From Solea solea (taxonomy: Eukaryota > Chordata > Actinopteri > Pleuronectiformes > Soleidae): 64,000 bases of DNA. Where the stretch lies: positions 6,483,028 through 6,547,027 of the forward strand of contig NC_081153.1 in the NCBI RefSeq assembly GCF_958295425.1, read 5' to 3'. The stretch's first letter is position 1. The number at the start of each line of letters is the position of its first letter. The notes under the pieces were generated by a model. That model did no database searches. It saw nothing but the letters and a program-made list of their open reading frames with translations, and had not been told where the DNA came from. This document shows, one piece after another, positions 12,480 through 24,440 of this stretch. The position numbers and the translations under genes are program-made.

Positions 12480-12740
12480 ATGTTTAAAAGTTAGGTTTAG
12501 GTTAAGATTAGGATTAGGCCAGTTAAGGTTAGAGAAAGTCTCCAGAAAATGAATGACAGTCAATGCAATGTCCTATGAAGACATGGAAACCAGTGTTTTG
12601 GGACCTTCTCTTGCATAAACACTAACCTTATCAGGACCAGCAGTCCTCATTTAGACCAAAACCTGGTCCTAATGAGACCTGATTTCTGAGGAACTAATCA
12701 AGTTAAGGGCTCATTTGAATTGTGGTTCTGGTTATAGGCC
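12480..12740 (+). repeat. Companion of the GTTAGGG-type repeat (copy with TTAGG tracts)
   Basis: It holds ttaggtttaggttaagatta, then cataaacactaaccttatca, aacctggtcctaatgagacc and gaactaatcaagttaagggc. The same module recurs at 19470-19700 and, inverted, at 55560-55700. Confidence 0.6.
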
Positions 12741-12939
12741 GTCAACCGGAGTTCCGTACAGTAAAAAGGACCCGTTGTTCTGAACATAGGCACAAGGACG
12801 CTGTGATTGTCCAACTTCCCAGAATGCTTTGCAGCGCTCGCACACAAAGAAAGTGGCATTCTTACTGTTGTGTTAAGACAACAATGAAGGCACGGAGACA
12901 AACAATCACAGTTGTGCTCACACACTTCTGTTCATGTCC

Positions 12940-12942
12940 GGA

Positions 12943-12979
<37 letters not shown>

Positions 12980-13085
12980 TCGACATAATGCATTCCTTAG
13001 CCCCTTACCCTACCCTTAAAACTAAGTCTTAACCCTGAAAAGGCCCTTTAAAGTTGAAACAAATGTCCTTACAAAGATCCAAAGA
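12940..13085 (-). repeat. GTTAGGG-type repeat, inverted copy with (CA)n
   Basis: A (CA)n at 12945-12976 is followed by ataatgcattccttagcccc, ttaccctacccttaaaacta and ctgaaaaggccctttaaagt. This is the inverse of 16400-16640. Confidence 0.65.
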
Positions 13086-13853
13086 CATGTTTATAAACAG
13101 ACTGGATTAAAAGCATGTCAAATATGACTCATTTGCAATTAATGAAGACGTTGTCCAGTAAGCTATGGTGTCACGTGTTGTTTGTGAGCAGGTGTCCGTG
13201 CAGGACACTGTTGCGGCTCCTGTTACAGACCCATGAACTTCTACATTAGATCTGGGTCTAAGCCACAAACACAGCCAGACAGCGGGGATTAAAATCTGAT
13301 TTCCCAGGACTTCCCCTGAAGGTGGAGCATTAAATGAAATTGGATTTCAATCCTTCACTTTCTGTAACTCGCAAATGTTAATCTACAGATCACAGCTTAA
13401 GGGGGAAAAAAAAAGAGACGCGAGTCAGATGGATGTGTTTAGAGGAAGTCGCCTCGCACCAGCTGTCGTCGGGAATATGTCTTATAACGTCACATGCAGA
13501 TGAGGCTGTAAAGACCGTTTAGTTCGGCTACTCGTACGTACGTTTGTGTGTTTATCTCCTGGCTTATTTCAAAGGGATGCGGCATATTAATGAACGTCAG
13601 CATTCAACGCGCGTAAATATGCCGGAGTTAGGCTGTTAATTATAATCCGATAATTACTTCTACTCGTTGTTCGGTCCTAATGTGGTTCTTCAAAGGTTTA
13701 CCAGCGACTTCCCACTCTGCTCACTTTTTAATTCATGGAATATATTTCACGTTCTGAAAAATACTGATTGACCCCTTCACCAAAGTCCATGGAGAAAGTC
13801 AGCGATTTACTGTCATGGAACTCAGGGGTTGTTGATCCACTGCTGCCTTCTTT

Positions 13854-14388
13854 CTTCTTCTTCTTCTTCTTTTCCTTTCTGCTTCTCCCTTCAGGGGTCG
13901 CCACAGCGAATCAACCTCCTCCATCTCACCCTGTTCTCTGTATCCCCCTCTCTCACACCAACTAACTTCATGTCCTCTTTCACTACATCCATAAACCTTC
14001 TCTTTGGTCTTCCTCTGGACCTCCTGCCTGGCAGTTCCAACCCCAGCATCCTTCTACCAATATACTCACTGTCCCTCCTCTGTACATGACCAAACCATCT
14101 CATTCTGGCCTCTCTGACCTTATCTCCAAAACATCTAACACGTGCTCTTCCTCTGATTGACTCATTCCTGATCCTATCCATCTTCGTCACTCCCAAAGAG
14201 AACCTCAACATCTTCATCTCTGCTACCTCCAGCTCTGGTTCCTGTCTTTTCCTCAGTGCCACTGTCTCTAGACCATACGGCATCGCTGGTCTCACCACTG
14301 TCTTGTATATCTTTCCTTTCTTTCTGGCTGATACTCTTTTATCACACATTTAAGAATAAGGGAGATGTTCAGAAATGTGCAGAACACA
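13854..14388 (-). mobile_element. 5'-truncated non-LTR retrotransposon (LINE) with intact C-terminal ORF and 17-bp TSD
   Basis: The minus strand carries an uninterrupted 152-codon frame (14349 to 13891). It reads KIYKTVVRPAMPYGLETVAL, then KMLRFSLGVTKMDRIRNESI, RMRWFGHVQRRD, RRSRGRPKRRFMDVV and RVRWRRLIRCGDP. This is the reverse-transcriptase C-terminal and connection region of a very common animal LINE group; I do not assign the clade. A 3' tail of GAA repeats lies at 13854-13870. The exact 17-bp direct repeat ccactgctgccttcttt flanks it at 13837-13853 and 14389-14405, so this is a single target-primed insertion. About 38 bases between the ORF start and the right-hand duplication (14351-14388) are not obviously LINE and may be a 5' inversion or filler. 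The open frame suggests a young copy. Confidence 0.9.
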
Positions 14389-14438
14389 CCACTGCTGCCT
14401 TCTTTACTAAGTTAAAGTCACAGTCTTGCCCAACGGTG

Positions 14439-14462
14439 CAGCAGCAGCAGCAGCAGCAGCAG
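14439..14462. repeat. (CAG)n microsatellite
   Basis: Eight CAG units (gcagcagcagcagcagc). A polyglutamine frame across it is not supported as a gene. A second (CAG)n lies near 16155-16183 and a third (TGC)n at 32579-32613. Confidence 0.95.
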
Positions 14463-15080
14463 TTGCTGGAACCCCCATGAGGTCAAAAACACTGATTTTC
14501 TCAGTGGAGTTTGGTGTGGGAGAATCTGCCGTTTTCCAGACTTCAGTTTCCTGTCAGAAGTTCTGCAACACTGAATAAATCAGACTATTAACAGCGAGCT
14601 GTGGCGGCGTTGCACACGTTGATCCCTCACATTGTCTCATTTGTCACCGTCTTTCTAATACGCGTGATGTATTTTCATCGCTTGGAGTTGAAATGATCGG
14701 GTTTTGGCCAAACGTCCCCGGAAGCGCAACCAGAGGCTCATATTTGAAAAGGAGAAAGTATGGAAAACAGAATTCCGTCTTTCTGCCGTCGTGTTGTTTT
14801 ACAGCCTGTGACCAATATGCGACTCCATTCTCCGCTGATGAATCCAACTGAGATGTAAATTCAAATCCGGTGTCAGGCCCGGCGTCTCGTCTTCTTTTTT
14901 ATTGCGCTGTTTACGCTCCGTCTCTGTGATGCAGCAGGATTTTTCACACAAGGGAAAACACAAGAAAGAAAGAACATCACAAAGTATTTCAAAACATGTC
15001 TGCAATAAAAAGATAAGGTCATTGTTTTTTCGATTTATGGGATAGTGCAGGCAAATGTGTGTGTTTTTAATCTCACATAT

Positions 15081-15115
<35 letters not shown>

Positions 15116-15689
15116 GAGAGAGTCCTTGGCTCTTTTATGAAGTGACCAGTTGAAACAGCAGAGGTTACTGCACGGCGATGATTGTCCAATCACACGCCGC
15201 TTATTTTATGGAGGTAAAGGTTGCAGAGGACGGAGGAAAAGCTATTCTTCACCGCGTGATGTATAATATGAGTGCGAGCGGCTGAGAGGAATGGAGACAG
15301 TGGCAGAGCAAGGTGTGTGCGTGTGTGTGTGTGTCTGTGTGTGTGTGTGTGTCTCTCAGCCCAAGGACCTTCTGTTCCGTAATTAGTTTTTTCCTGTGGT
15401 ATGTTTTCCGTCCTCCCTCCCTCTGCTCTGTCCACCAATCCATCCATGCAACAGATTGCTATGGTGATTCTGAAAAATCCGGAGGATCACGCCTCACACA
15501 CACACACACACACGCAGGTTTGCACTGCTGTTCTTCTGAGGACACCGCGTTTGACTTCCTTTCATTTGGACAACATTTCACACACGTGACGTCAAGAGTG
15601 GGAGTTGCCGCAGTCGAAGCCTGTGACGTGATCGCGGTGATGTCATTTGTTTTGGCGAAACTTAAAGCGCAATCCTCCTGAACTTAATC

Positions 15690-15985
15690 AGTCGCTCGGC
15701 AAGGACCTCGACAAGGTCAGTGTTTATGCCGGGAAAAGGTCATAAAGACGTCAGAAACATGAGTCCACACACACACACATTCTCGCACAGTGTTCTCACT
15801 GAGGACACTCAGGGACATGAAGCGCCTTACCCTAACCTTAACCATCACACAACATCATACTTAACCTGATTTTTAAAGCCCCCAAAAAGCCCTTTAAAAT
15901 TGTGAGGAGCGGACAAAATGTCCTCACTCCCTATGGTCCTCACAAAGATACACCTACAAGAACACGCACACACAGACACATACAC
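15690..15985 (-). repeat. GTTAGGG-type repeat, inverted copy
   Basis: It contains aaggtcagtgtttatgccgg, gaggacactcagggacatga, cgccttaccctaaccttaac, agcccccaaaaagcccttta and ctatggtcctcacaaagat. Confidence 0.6.
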
Positions 15986-16269
15986 ATGAGTGCGTCTGCA
16001 GCAGCAGCAGCAGCAGCATCATCCAGGAGAGTGGCGAACCAGGGACGAGAGAAAGAGAAGCTCGAGTTATCTATGTGATCTCACTCTCTCTCTCTCTCCC
16101 TTACACACACAGTATCCGTGTGTGTGTTTGTGTGTTTGTGTGTGATACCTTAAGAAGCAGCAGCAGCAGCAGCAGCAGCAGCAAGCTATCTAATTTCCAG
16201 GACTTAAAGTCACAAATCCAGCTTGATTTCAGCAGCCGCTAAATCTCTAAATGTGTGTTTGTGAATATA

Positions 16270-16271
<2 letters not shown>

Positions 16272-16309
<38 letters not shown>
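16272..16309. repeat. (GT)n microsatellite, example of many
   Basis: GT or CA runs of 20-50 bases also occur near 7252, 9408, 12945, 15083, 18704, 31591, 38627, 39798, 41812, 49862, 52143 and 54642. The density is high for any vertebrate and typical for fish introns. Confidence 0.97.
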
Positions 16310-16311
<2 letters not shown>

Positions 16312-16394
16312 GTTGCTGACACATGGTGGAGATAAGCCTGTAGGCTGAGGTTGGCTCCGACTCCAGCTTTGATTTCACTCTGTTCTACTGCGTG

Positions 16395-16399
<5 letters not shown>

Positions 16400-16427
<28 letters not shown>

Positions 16428-16640
16428 CTTGTATTGATATCTTTGTGGGAACATTGTGTCTGCACGCCACAACTTTTAAAAGGCTTTTTTCAGGGTTAAG
16501 ACCGAGTGTCAGGGTTAGATTAGTTGATTTTGAGGTTAAAGGTTAGGGTTAGGCACTTAGTTGTGATCGTCAAGGTTAATGCATTGTGTCTATGACGTGT
16601 CCCCATAAAGATATAGAAACTCGTTTGTGTGTTTTGCGTG
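16400..16640 (+). repeat. GTTAGGG-type repeat linked to (GT)n
   Basis: (GT)n is followed by cttgtattgatatctttgtg, ccacaacttttaaaaggctt, gttaaaggttagggttaggc, aatgcattgtgtctatgacg and ccccataaagatatagaaac. It is the cleanest copy of the family in this window. Confidence 0.75.
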
Positions 16641-19035
16641 GTACACTCAGCTGTGAAGTCACTCCTGCTCTTTGTGTCGCGCTCTTTGAATCCTCCTTCA
16701 TCAGAGCATCACTCTGCTGATTATATTTGTGATCTGATGAGGTCTGGCGTTCACGTCACTCGCCTCCTACCTGTGCTTATCGACTCTGGCTCTCCCTAAT
16801 GATCCCGAGACTCCTGTCACGTTAAAGAAAAGAAAAGTGTGAGTGTGTTGATCGCACTGAATTGCCGTCGCCGTTGTTAAGGAAACGACAAACGGGACGA
16901 CGCGCTGTGCCGAGTTCTCAAGCGACAGTTAGAGATTAAATAAATGCACGTGACCGCTGCAATTATCTGATATGAGAGATTACACGGGGGGGAAATGTGT
17001 TTCTTAGACACGATGAAAGATCAACAATCAGCCAATCAAATCATGCACTTTTTGATTGTCAGCGCAGAGATTTTCTCCCTGACTGGTGGGGAGTTCCTCC
17101 TCTGCACTCTGCACTCTGCACATGTGTGATTATTATTTCTCAACTCTTTGATTATTTTATTGTTGTATTGTCTGAGAACGTGGACGAGGACGAGTCTCTC
17201 CGCGGCGTTCTCCAAAAGTGGAGGAGGGGTTTCATTTCAACCCTCACCCCTTTTTTGCCCCTCCTGCTCTCGTCCCCTCGCACGCTCTTACCCTTGGACG
17301 GCGGCGAGGGGAATACAGATGCGGCGCGATAACGCAAAGTCCTCTGCTCGTCTCTCAATCATTTAGTCACGACGTGAATATTTTATATCCACAAAAAAAA
17401 ACCCAGCCTCCTACTCCTTTTAATCTCTTATCTCCCCCCTTTGATATCACCTCCCCCTCACATCCTGGAACGCTGTGCCGCGACCACACCCTGCCCTTAT
17501 CTTTTATCTCCATCTTTTTCTCGTTGGGCGCTGTTCCATTTTTCTTCCAGACAAGGTCCTCAGTTAAAGGTCCGCGCTGTAATTGCGCCGCTGAAACACC
17601 GTCGCGCTCTGATTTATTTGGTTTAGGGACATTTTACTCAGTGTGGAAGTGAGTGAGTGAACCCTCGAGCCTTCAGAGAATCTAATACTTATGACACGGA
17701 AACGCTAAAAAGATTTAGTGTTGATGTACCTTTGAGGCAGAGGTGCATTTGTTTGCATCGGTAATCTTCTGGGAATGAGGTCCAAGGGTCAAGTGTCACT
17801 GTTCTACTAATACAAAGCTAAATGCTAATCGGGGAAGTATTATATATAAGTAAGTTTGTTTTCCCACAGAGAAAATCAGTGATTTTACTCGCTCAATAAG
17901 TTCAAATGTGTTATTTTCTGACTTTGGTGTTTAAAAATGATTGAAGGGACACAAACTTACCAAACAAGGCTACAGTAAACCAGCAGCTCTTGTGTCCTTG
18001 GAAGCTTTAAAAAAAAAAGGAGGTTTTTCTTCTCTGGACTTTGGCGTGAGAGAGTCAGCGTTTTCAAAACTTTTACATATTACTCAATTAATTGCTAAGA
18101 GAGACAGCGAGATTAAGCGGGAGGGGCGGGCAGCTCCCTCTGGGGCGATATTCTCCACAATATTCTGCGTCGTGTGATTTTTCCATTATATTGTCAACAC
18201 AAATCACGGGTGTTTGCTTGTGTGAGACCGGAGAGAAGAAGATTTGAGAAGCGTCATCCCCGCTGTGAGATGCAACCTGATTACGGAAAAAAACCTTCAG
18301 GGTTTTTCAAGACTCTTAAAACCCGTTGGAGGCTCCACACGACGAGACTGAAATGTGTGTTAGGGTAAAATCGTTTTTGTTTTTGTAGCAGATTATTTGC
18401 AGCGCACGTTTTTAAGGTCAGGAGCAGCATCGGAGTCTTTTGACCTTTAACCCTGTTTGCATCCTCATCTTTGTTGTGTACATCACATCACAGCCGCTGC
18501 AGGTTGAAGCAGAGAGCAGCGTGTCCTTGGTGGTCGGGTGATAAAAGTGTGACATCACTGGCTTAGTCGTGTTTGTTTGTGCTGCCCGTGTATGTATGCA
18601 TGCAAATGAACGGTCTCTGTGTGTGTGTGTGTGTCATGGTTTCCTGTCTGGGCACCATCTTGGGCTACAGCTGACCTTTTATGGCATTTGAGCAAACTCA
18701 GGACACACACACACACACACACACACACAGAGCGACACATGGCTGACATATAATCTGCATAAAACACGTTCACACCGCCGCACTCATCCATATGCAAGTG
18801 GACTAATCCTCCATAACTGGGGTCCTGAGAGACATTTAAATATAAACTCGCTGTGTGAACAGGAAAGGGAAACATCTGTCACCCTTTTTTATTGTTTTTT
18901 TTTGTTTTTTTTAAACAAAGCATAAAAAACAAACATTATTTTAAAGAATGTTGTGTGAGTCATTTCCTCTTCCTGTACCTGAAAGTCCACTTCCTTTCTC
19001 CAAAGACACTTAATGTACTGTCTGAATAATATACA

Positions 19036-19700
19036 GCGTGTGTGTGTGTGTGTTCTTTATAGTGCTTCTTCAGGGTTAAAGGTAAGGGTTAGTTGTGATA
19101 GTTAAGGTTAAGGTAAAGGGGCTACGGAATGCATTAAAGGGGGCCTCACCGTGATATAAAAATTGAGAGTGTGTCACTTTTGTTGTTGTGTCACACAGCG
19201 GTATAGTGGCTGGCACTACTGCCTCACAGCAAGAAGGTTGCCAGTTCGCATCCTGGTTCGTTTGAGGGCCTTTGCTTGGATTTTTTTTCTTTAGACAATG
19301 AATGAGTGTTGTTGTTAGTGAACAGAAATGATCTAAACGCCACGATACTGAGAGACGCTGAGTCATGTGGATATATAAACTTTCTTTATCAATAAAATGT
19401 GCACACACTGCAGCTTTAAGAGGACTTCACAGGCTGGAGGAGTCGTGTGCACTCTGCTTTCCTTGTCTACAGATAAACCCTCACATCCTTGAGTGTCGGT
19501 GTGTGTTCTAAATAAAAACTGACCTTGTGAGGACCACGGGGACCCAAAACCTGCTCCTAATGAGGCAGAAGCTCATTTCTGGAGGAAGCGGTCAAGTTCA
19601 GGGCTAAGATTTGAATTGTGGGTGAGGTTAAAATTAGGGTTTGGCTTCGACTGGTCATGGTGAAGGACGGGGATAATGCTTTGTTTAGACTGCCTAAATA
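19036..19700 (+). repeat. GTTAGGG-type repeat, two modules around a SINE-like fragment
   Basis: The first module (19036-19170) has cttcagggttaaaggtaagg and aaggggctacggaatgcatt. The second (19470-19700) has aggaccacggggacccaaaa and tcctaatgaggcagaagctc. The tRNA-like fragment at 19195-19275 lies between them. Confidence 0.6.
19195..19275 (+). repeat. tRNA-like SINE head fragment
   Basis: The segment cggtatagtggctggcacta, then gcctcacagcaagaaggttg and ttcgcatcctggttcg, resembles the head of fish tRNA-headed SINE/LINE elements, with A-box-like and B-box-like stretches. It cannot fold as a complete tRNA, so I do not call a tRNA gene. Confidence 0.5.
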
Positions 19701-21239
19701 AACAGAGTGGAACTTAGTGGAATCTTTCTTTTTTTTAGTAAACAACCAGAACACAATGGTTTTAAGTCCGATCAAACATTTCCACAGTATTTAAACTTTA
19801 ACTAACGCTGCCTGGCATTGAAATAGATTCACTATTCACTTACTGGAGAAGATGATGTGTTCATAATCACCAAACCATTCAGAGACACATGGGCATGTTT
19901 CCTGCCCACTGCTGCAGAGATGAGAGAGTTATTCCTTTATTTTTTTCCCTCTGTTAAATTGAATTCTGGTGTCATGCCTGGTTGCCTGTGGGAAAACATT
20001 TCGACCCACAAAGCATTACAGTGGAAATCCAGACGGTTGGACTTATCAGTGTTTGATATTGTTTCTTTTCTTAGCCTCAGTGTGGCTGGATTACAAAAAA
20101 AAACTTGACTGATGCCAAGTTATAGAACGGAACAAATATGTCACGGCTGGATTTGGAAACCTATTCGGGAGATAATTCAGATAATCTGCCGCCACCGCCG
20201 CCTGATGCTCCACACCGCGTTTCAGTCACGAGCCGCAGCTTCTCGACAGAAACATCCGAGCAGGAAAGCAAAGGGTAAATAAACAACGTTGAACCACAAA
20301 TGTCACCCGCACATATGCGTCTTTTAACCTGAATAAAGTTCATAAAACCAATCAAACTCTCTCTATGTGAAGAGAAAATGAAGTTAATGTCATTAAATGC
20401 ACTCTATGCTGATGTGAAAAGGTCTTAATGTGAGACATTTGAACTGTAGTGAAACTAAATTTAAGTAAAACAAGTGAAGCCAGACTAAATGAGTGAGTTG
20501 TTAATATATAAAAAGAAATATTCACTGGAAGTTTTGTCAAACATGTGTTTTCAAGCTTTGAAACACACGCGTGACATTTTCTTCCGATAAGATTAAAGAG
20601 TCAAGAGCAGGAGGCTGCCAACAAGAGATCCAGTTGCCACGGTAACAATAAATGGAGAATCCCAAGAGCTTACAATTCAGGTGACTTTGTTTTACCTGAA
20701 GGTTTTACCTTAGTGTTTTACAGTAAACACTAAGTGTTGACAGAGGAGAGGACACACAAGGAAGACATGACAAGGGATGATATAAAACCATAACAGGAGG
20801 ATTAATCTGCAGAAATGTGATTTTCCACCAATAAGTATGTTCTTATAAGTGCATAAGCACTTTAAAATAATATAAATAATATAATACCAATAATAGAACA
20901 ATATTCAATGTTCAATGTGGTGTGATGGAGAAGGGAAACTTCTAAACATGCTGGGCAGTGGGTCCCCAGGACCAGGATTGGGAAATACTAAAACACTGTA
21001 GGTCAACACAGTTGGACACACACTGATTTCCTGGTGTATATTGGGACTGGAGTTGCAAAAAGTCCAGTTAATTCCCATGGGAAGTTTCCAATTTTGAATA
21101 ATCGCAAAATCTAACTCAAGTTCCCAATCCCATAGAGAAATTCTGGAATTTTACCAAGAATTTTCCGCCTCTTTGCGACCCTAATTGGGTCTAGGACAGT
21201 AGTGGCGTCAGCTGCATGAATCTGCCCATTATTTTTATC

Positions 21240-21410
21240 GTTTGGGTCAAAAAAAAAGGACGACGACAGTCTCCAGTGTCTGGTTTCGTCCTCAAAGGAG
21301 CAAAGAAACCGCAACATTCATGTTCAAGGAGCTGAAAAGTCTGAAAACACACAATCATTTAGTCGCCGATTAATCGAGTAACTGTTTCAACCGTGAGCTA
21401 CAACCACACC
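21240..21410 (-). repeat. Partial copy of the GCTGCAACGATT MITE family
   Basis: The right part reads tagtcgccgattaatcgag, then taactgtttcaaccgtgagc. Together with the A9 run and 'ctccagtgtctggtttcgtc' it matches the arrangement seen at 24112, but is shorter and diverged. Confidence 0.5.
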
Positions 21411-21568
21411 AGCCGCCGACCGTGCATGAACACTCGCTACACACACATACACAAAATACAGCCCATAATTACAGCGCAGCCACAGAAACTCAGAACGCTG
21501 AATCCCTGCCGGGATTTCCAAACATGGACAAGCATGGAAGCTTGTGTTTTCACTAATCCTATGTTTTT

Positions 21569-21905
21569 TTGTGTATATACAGTACATGTTTGTGTGAGTG
21601 TGTGTGTATATGTATATTTATGTGTATATACAGTACACATGTGTGTGAGTGTGTGTGTATATATGTATATTTATGTGTATATACAGTACATGTGTGTGTG
21701 AGTGTGTGTGTGTATATGTATATTTATGTGTATATACAGTACGTGTGTGTGTGTATATGAATATTTATGTGTATATACAGTACGTGTGTGTGTGTATATG
21801 TATATTTATGTGTATATACAGTACATGTGTGTGTGAGTGTGTGTATATATGTATATTTATGTGTATATACAGTACACGTGTGTGTGAGTGTGTGTGAGTG
21901 TGTGT
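21569..21905. repeat. Minisatellite of 41-53-bp units
   Basis: The unit tatttatgtgtatatacagt is followed by ac-tgtgtgtgagtgtgtgtg and a short tatatg stretch. The anchor cagtac recurs at 21580, 21631, 21684, 21737, 21778, 21819 and 21870, giving spacings of 51, 53, 53, 41, 41 and 51. The long cysteine/valine/tyrosine ORFs across it are repeat artefacts. Confidence 0.95.
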
Positions 21906-22974
21906 GTACTATGGACCGCAGACAGTGCGCCACTTCAGAGGACGAGGTGAGCAGCGATCAGGGCCACGCGACACCGCAGAATAATAATCCATCCAGAAAA
22001 CTCATTTTCCCACAGTCCCCTCTGGCGGGACATTACTTTTATGAATGGCTTGTTTCCTGTGCTGTGTGTGTGTGTGTGCGAGTGTGTGTCGCTGTGTAGG
22101 AGCGACGTTTGTGTGCATGTATGCGAGGGCGTTTAGTGCGTACGATGTGTGTTTTATTACCATCCTGCTCGTTTAGGTCCAGAGAAGAAATGAAGAGAGC
22201 ATGGGTGAGAGGGATTTTTTTTTTTTTTTTTTTGATAGGCAGAAAAATATAATAAAAAAAACAATAGAAATGACAGCAGAGTAAACAATAAAAGAACGTA
22301 GGATTTCTTTCTTCAACACGAGAGAAGAGACCAAACACCGTAATGATGTTCCTGTAAGTTCTGACGTTGCTAGAAGATTGAACGCTGCGTGTTTATTTAT
22401 AGATTTTACACTTATGAGATGAGCCGCTTTATTGTGTTATTAAGGAGAGGATGTTGACGTATATGAGGAGAAACCATGATCCTCTCCGAGCAATAACCGG
22501 GAAATATATCCTTCGCCCTCATTTCATATTTTTATGAAGGCCATTAAAACACGATCACATTGTCGCACTTGTGTAAATATGTAAATAAATGATCTCATTG
22601 TGGTTCAGGAACGTGTGTGTGTGGGCCAAACTTCAGACTGCTTCCTTGAAACACATGATTAATGTGAAGTCATGGTGAGCGCAGTGCAGGTGTAGACTTC
22701 TGTCTCGGGGCTTAGTGCGTTGGTGTCTCTACGCCGCACTCCTAAGATCAGCTGTCAGTCACCCAGCGGGGGGGGGCTCCTTTAACTGGGGATTCTCTTT
22801 GGCTTTGAATTTATGTCTATTAAGCATTAAGCTGGAGCCTGGAGATGTTAGCTTAGCTTAGCGTGAAGTAGAGACAGCGGGGGGGTGGAAAAGTTACCGT
22901 GGCTCAGTGAACAAATCTGCCCAAAGCTCAACAATTAAAAAAACTTGTCAGGTTAGACTGAACTGAAATGACGA

Positions 22975-23400
22975 GTTGAGGTGTCCTTCAAAAGTACTCC
23001 AATTCCGGTGTCTCAATCAGGCTTTGGTCTAGACCCCTTCTCTCCAATGAAGGACAATCCTCTATCTTCAGCACACCAAGACATTCCTGGACAATGCTGT
23101 GCTTGGGGCGTCCAACTTTGTGGCAACAGTTGGAGGAAGAACCTTCTTCTATTCCAACATGACTACAAAGACATGGTTTGACTTACCTCACACCTTTGGG
23201 ACGAACTGGAACAGAGATTGTGAGTCAGGACCTTCTCGTCCCTCATCAATGCTCTACAGAAGGAATTGGACACAAATTCACATAGAAACACCTCAAAGTC
23301 TTGAGGAACTTCTCCCAAGAAGTGTGGAAGTGATGTGTGTGTCTGAATATGTCATTACAGTCCAATGGTCAGGTGTCTGAATACTTATCATATCTGTGTT
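22975..23400 (+). repeat. Diverged DNA-transposon-derived repeat (Tc1-like?)
   Basis: The stretch cctttgggacgaactggaac, then gattgtgagtcaggaccttc and tcaatgctc, and finally tggtcaggtgtctgaatact resembles the 3' region and terminus of abundant fish Tc1-like repeats. Frames are short and broken. The family assignment comes from memory of fish repeats and is tentative. Confidence 0.5.
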
Positions 23401-24111
23401 TGTATCATTTATAAGTGATTATTGAGAAAAATCCATATCATCACAGAAGGATAACAAGGGTGTCAATGGCTGTTGGTCTACGGTGGCGTAATCTTTGCTT
23501 CTTACACGAAGTCAGTGAGCGAAAGGTTTTGTTTTGTGCCCACTCTTCCACCTCCACAAGGGTAAAAGCTTTAACGCTTGATAATTCAACACGCTTTTCA
23601 AGTTTTTCCAGTGTTTGCAAAGTGTTTTTGTGTGTGAATCCAATATTAGTAGAAAACCAGGCTGATGGAAAAGCCACCTCATGACTTATTTCTAAGAAAG
23701 GTCTGAAGGTGCACCCGAGGATTGTCTCTCCGTTTGTGAAATGCTTCACTCGTACTAACACATGAGTCACCGGCTTCTTTGTACGACTCTCTTTTAGACT
23801 CTTTTCTCCAAGTTCCAGTTCACGTTCACAACAGATGTGAGTGATCCAGTCACATCCTGACGGCTCATCGCCAGCGCTACAATGTCAACCCTGTGGATTT
23901 ATCATTATTATTAGTTTGGTTAATGGTTGAAATAGTATTTCATGTTATAGCAGCACAAGTAGAGCTTTGATTCTCTTACGTTCTCCTCTTTCATCTCTCA
24001 TATTACAACATATTTTTTAATAACCCGATTGTATTCGTGTTTTATTTGCAATTGTTATTGTTAGAATACATGTACGGGTGAAGCAGAATCTGGGTTAGCG
24101 GCAGCTGTTAC

Positions 24112-24395
24112 TAGGGCTGCAACGATTATTCGTATTCATATTCGTTTTCGGATTTTTCAGCTTCTTAAAAATGAATGTGTTCTGGTTTTGTTGCTCCATA
24201 TAACAAAGCAATCGTTAAAACATCATCATTTTTGGTTTGTGGACAAAACAAGACATCAGCATCATTTTCCAGCTGTGGTAAACAAGGATCAACATTTTTC
24301 AACATTTTCTGACATTAGAGTACAAACAAGTACAAAATTAATCAAGAAAATAATCGATTGTGTAAATAATAGTTGTTTTGGAATAGTGACTGATA
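24112..24395 (+). repeat. GCTGCAACGATT-type MITE
   Basis: It begins actagggctgcaacgattat and contains tggacaaaacaagacatcag, then attaatcaagaaaataatcg. This order is typical of a very abundant fish MITE built around ATTAATCGAT and a conserved 'tttgtggacaaaacaagac' core. Its right end runs into a C14 and CT tract (24406-24440). Confidence 0.7.
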
Positions 24396-24405
24396 CACTG
24401 AAGGG

Positions 24406-24440
24406 ACCCCCCCCCCCCCCCCCCTCTCTCTCTCTCTCTG
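24406..24440. repeat. C-run followed by CT microsatellite
   Basis: About 18 cytosines followed by a (CT)n run, at the right edge of the 24112 MITE. Confidence 0.95.

Larger units (their letters stand above)
6893..13836. other. Non-coding stretch; repeats only
   Basis: It holds the palindrome at 7620, the GTTAGGG-type repeats at 8751 and 12480, the two interspersed repeats at 9430 and 11057, and a C/T-rich tract at 12010-12300. A CpG-richer patch spans 7590-8030. No exon was supported. Confidence 0.6.
14406..21239. other. Non-coding stretch dominated by microsatellites and GTTAGGG-type repeats
   Basis: GT/CA runs at 15083, 15313, 16084, 16272, 16401 and 18704 and several dispersed repeats. 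The remainder (16650-18000 and 19710-21100) is unique sequence with no recognisable coding exon. Confidence 0.6.

Noticed and set aside
14439..14462. CAG run as a polyglutamine gene
   Set aside because: The surrounding frame is short and unlike any gene; it is a microsatellite at a LINE insertion edge.
19199..19260. tRNA-like sequence
   Set aside because: Only A-box-like and B-box-like pieces are present; no complete acceptor stem or anticodon arm. It fits a SINE head.
21569..21897. Long Cys/Val/Tyr frames on both strands
   Set aside because: They are reading-frame artefacts of the minisatellite.
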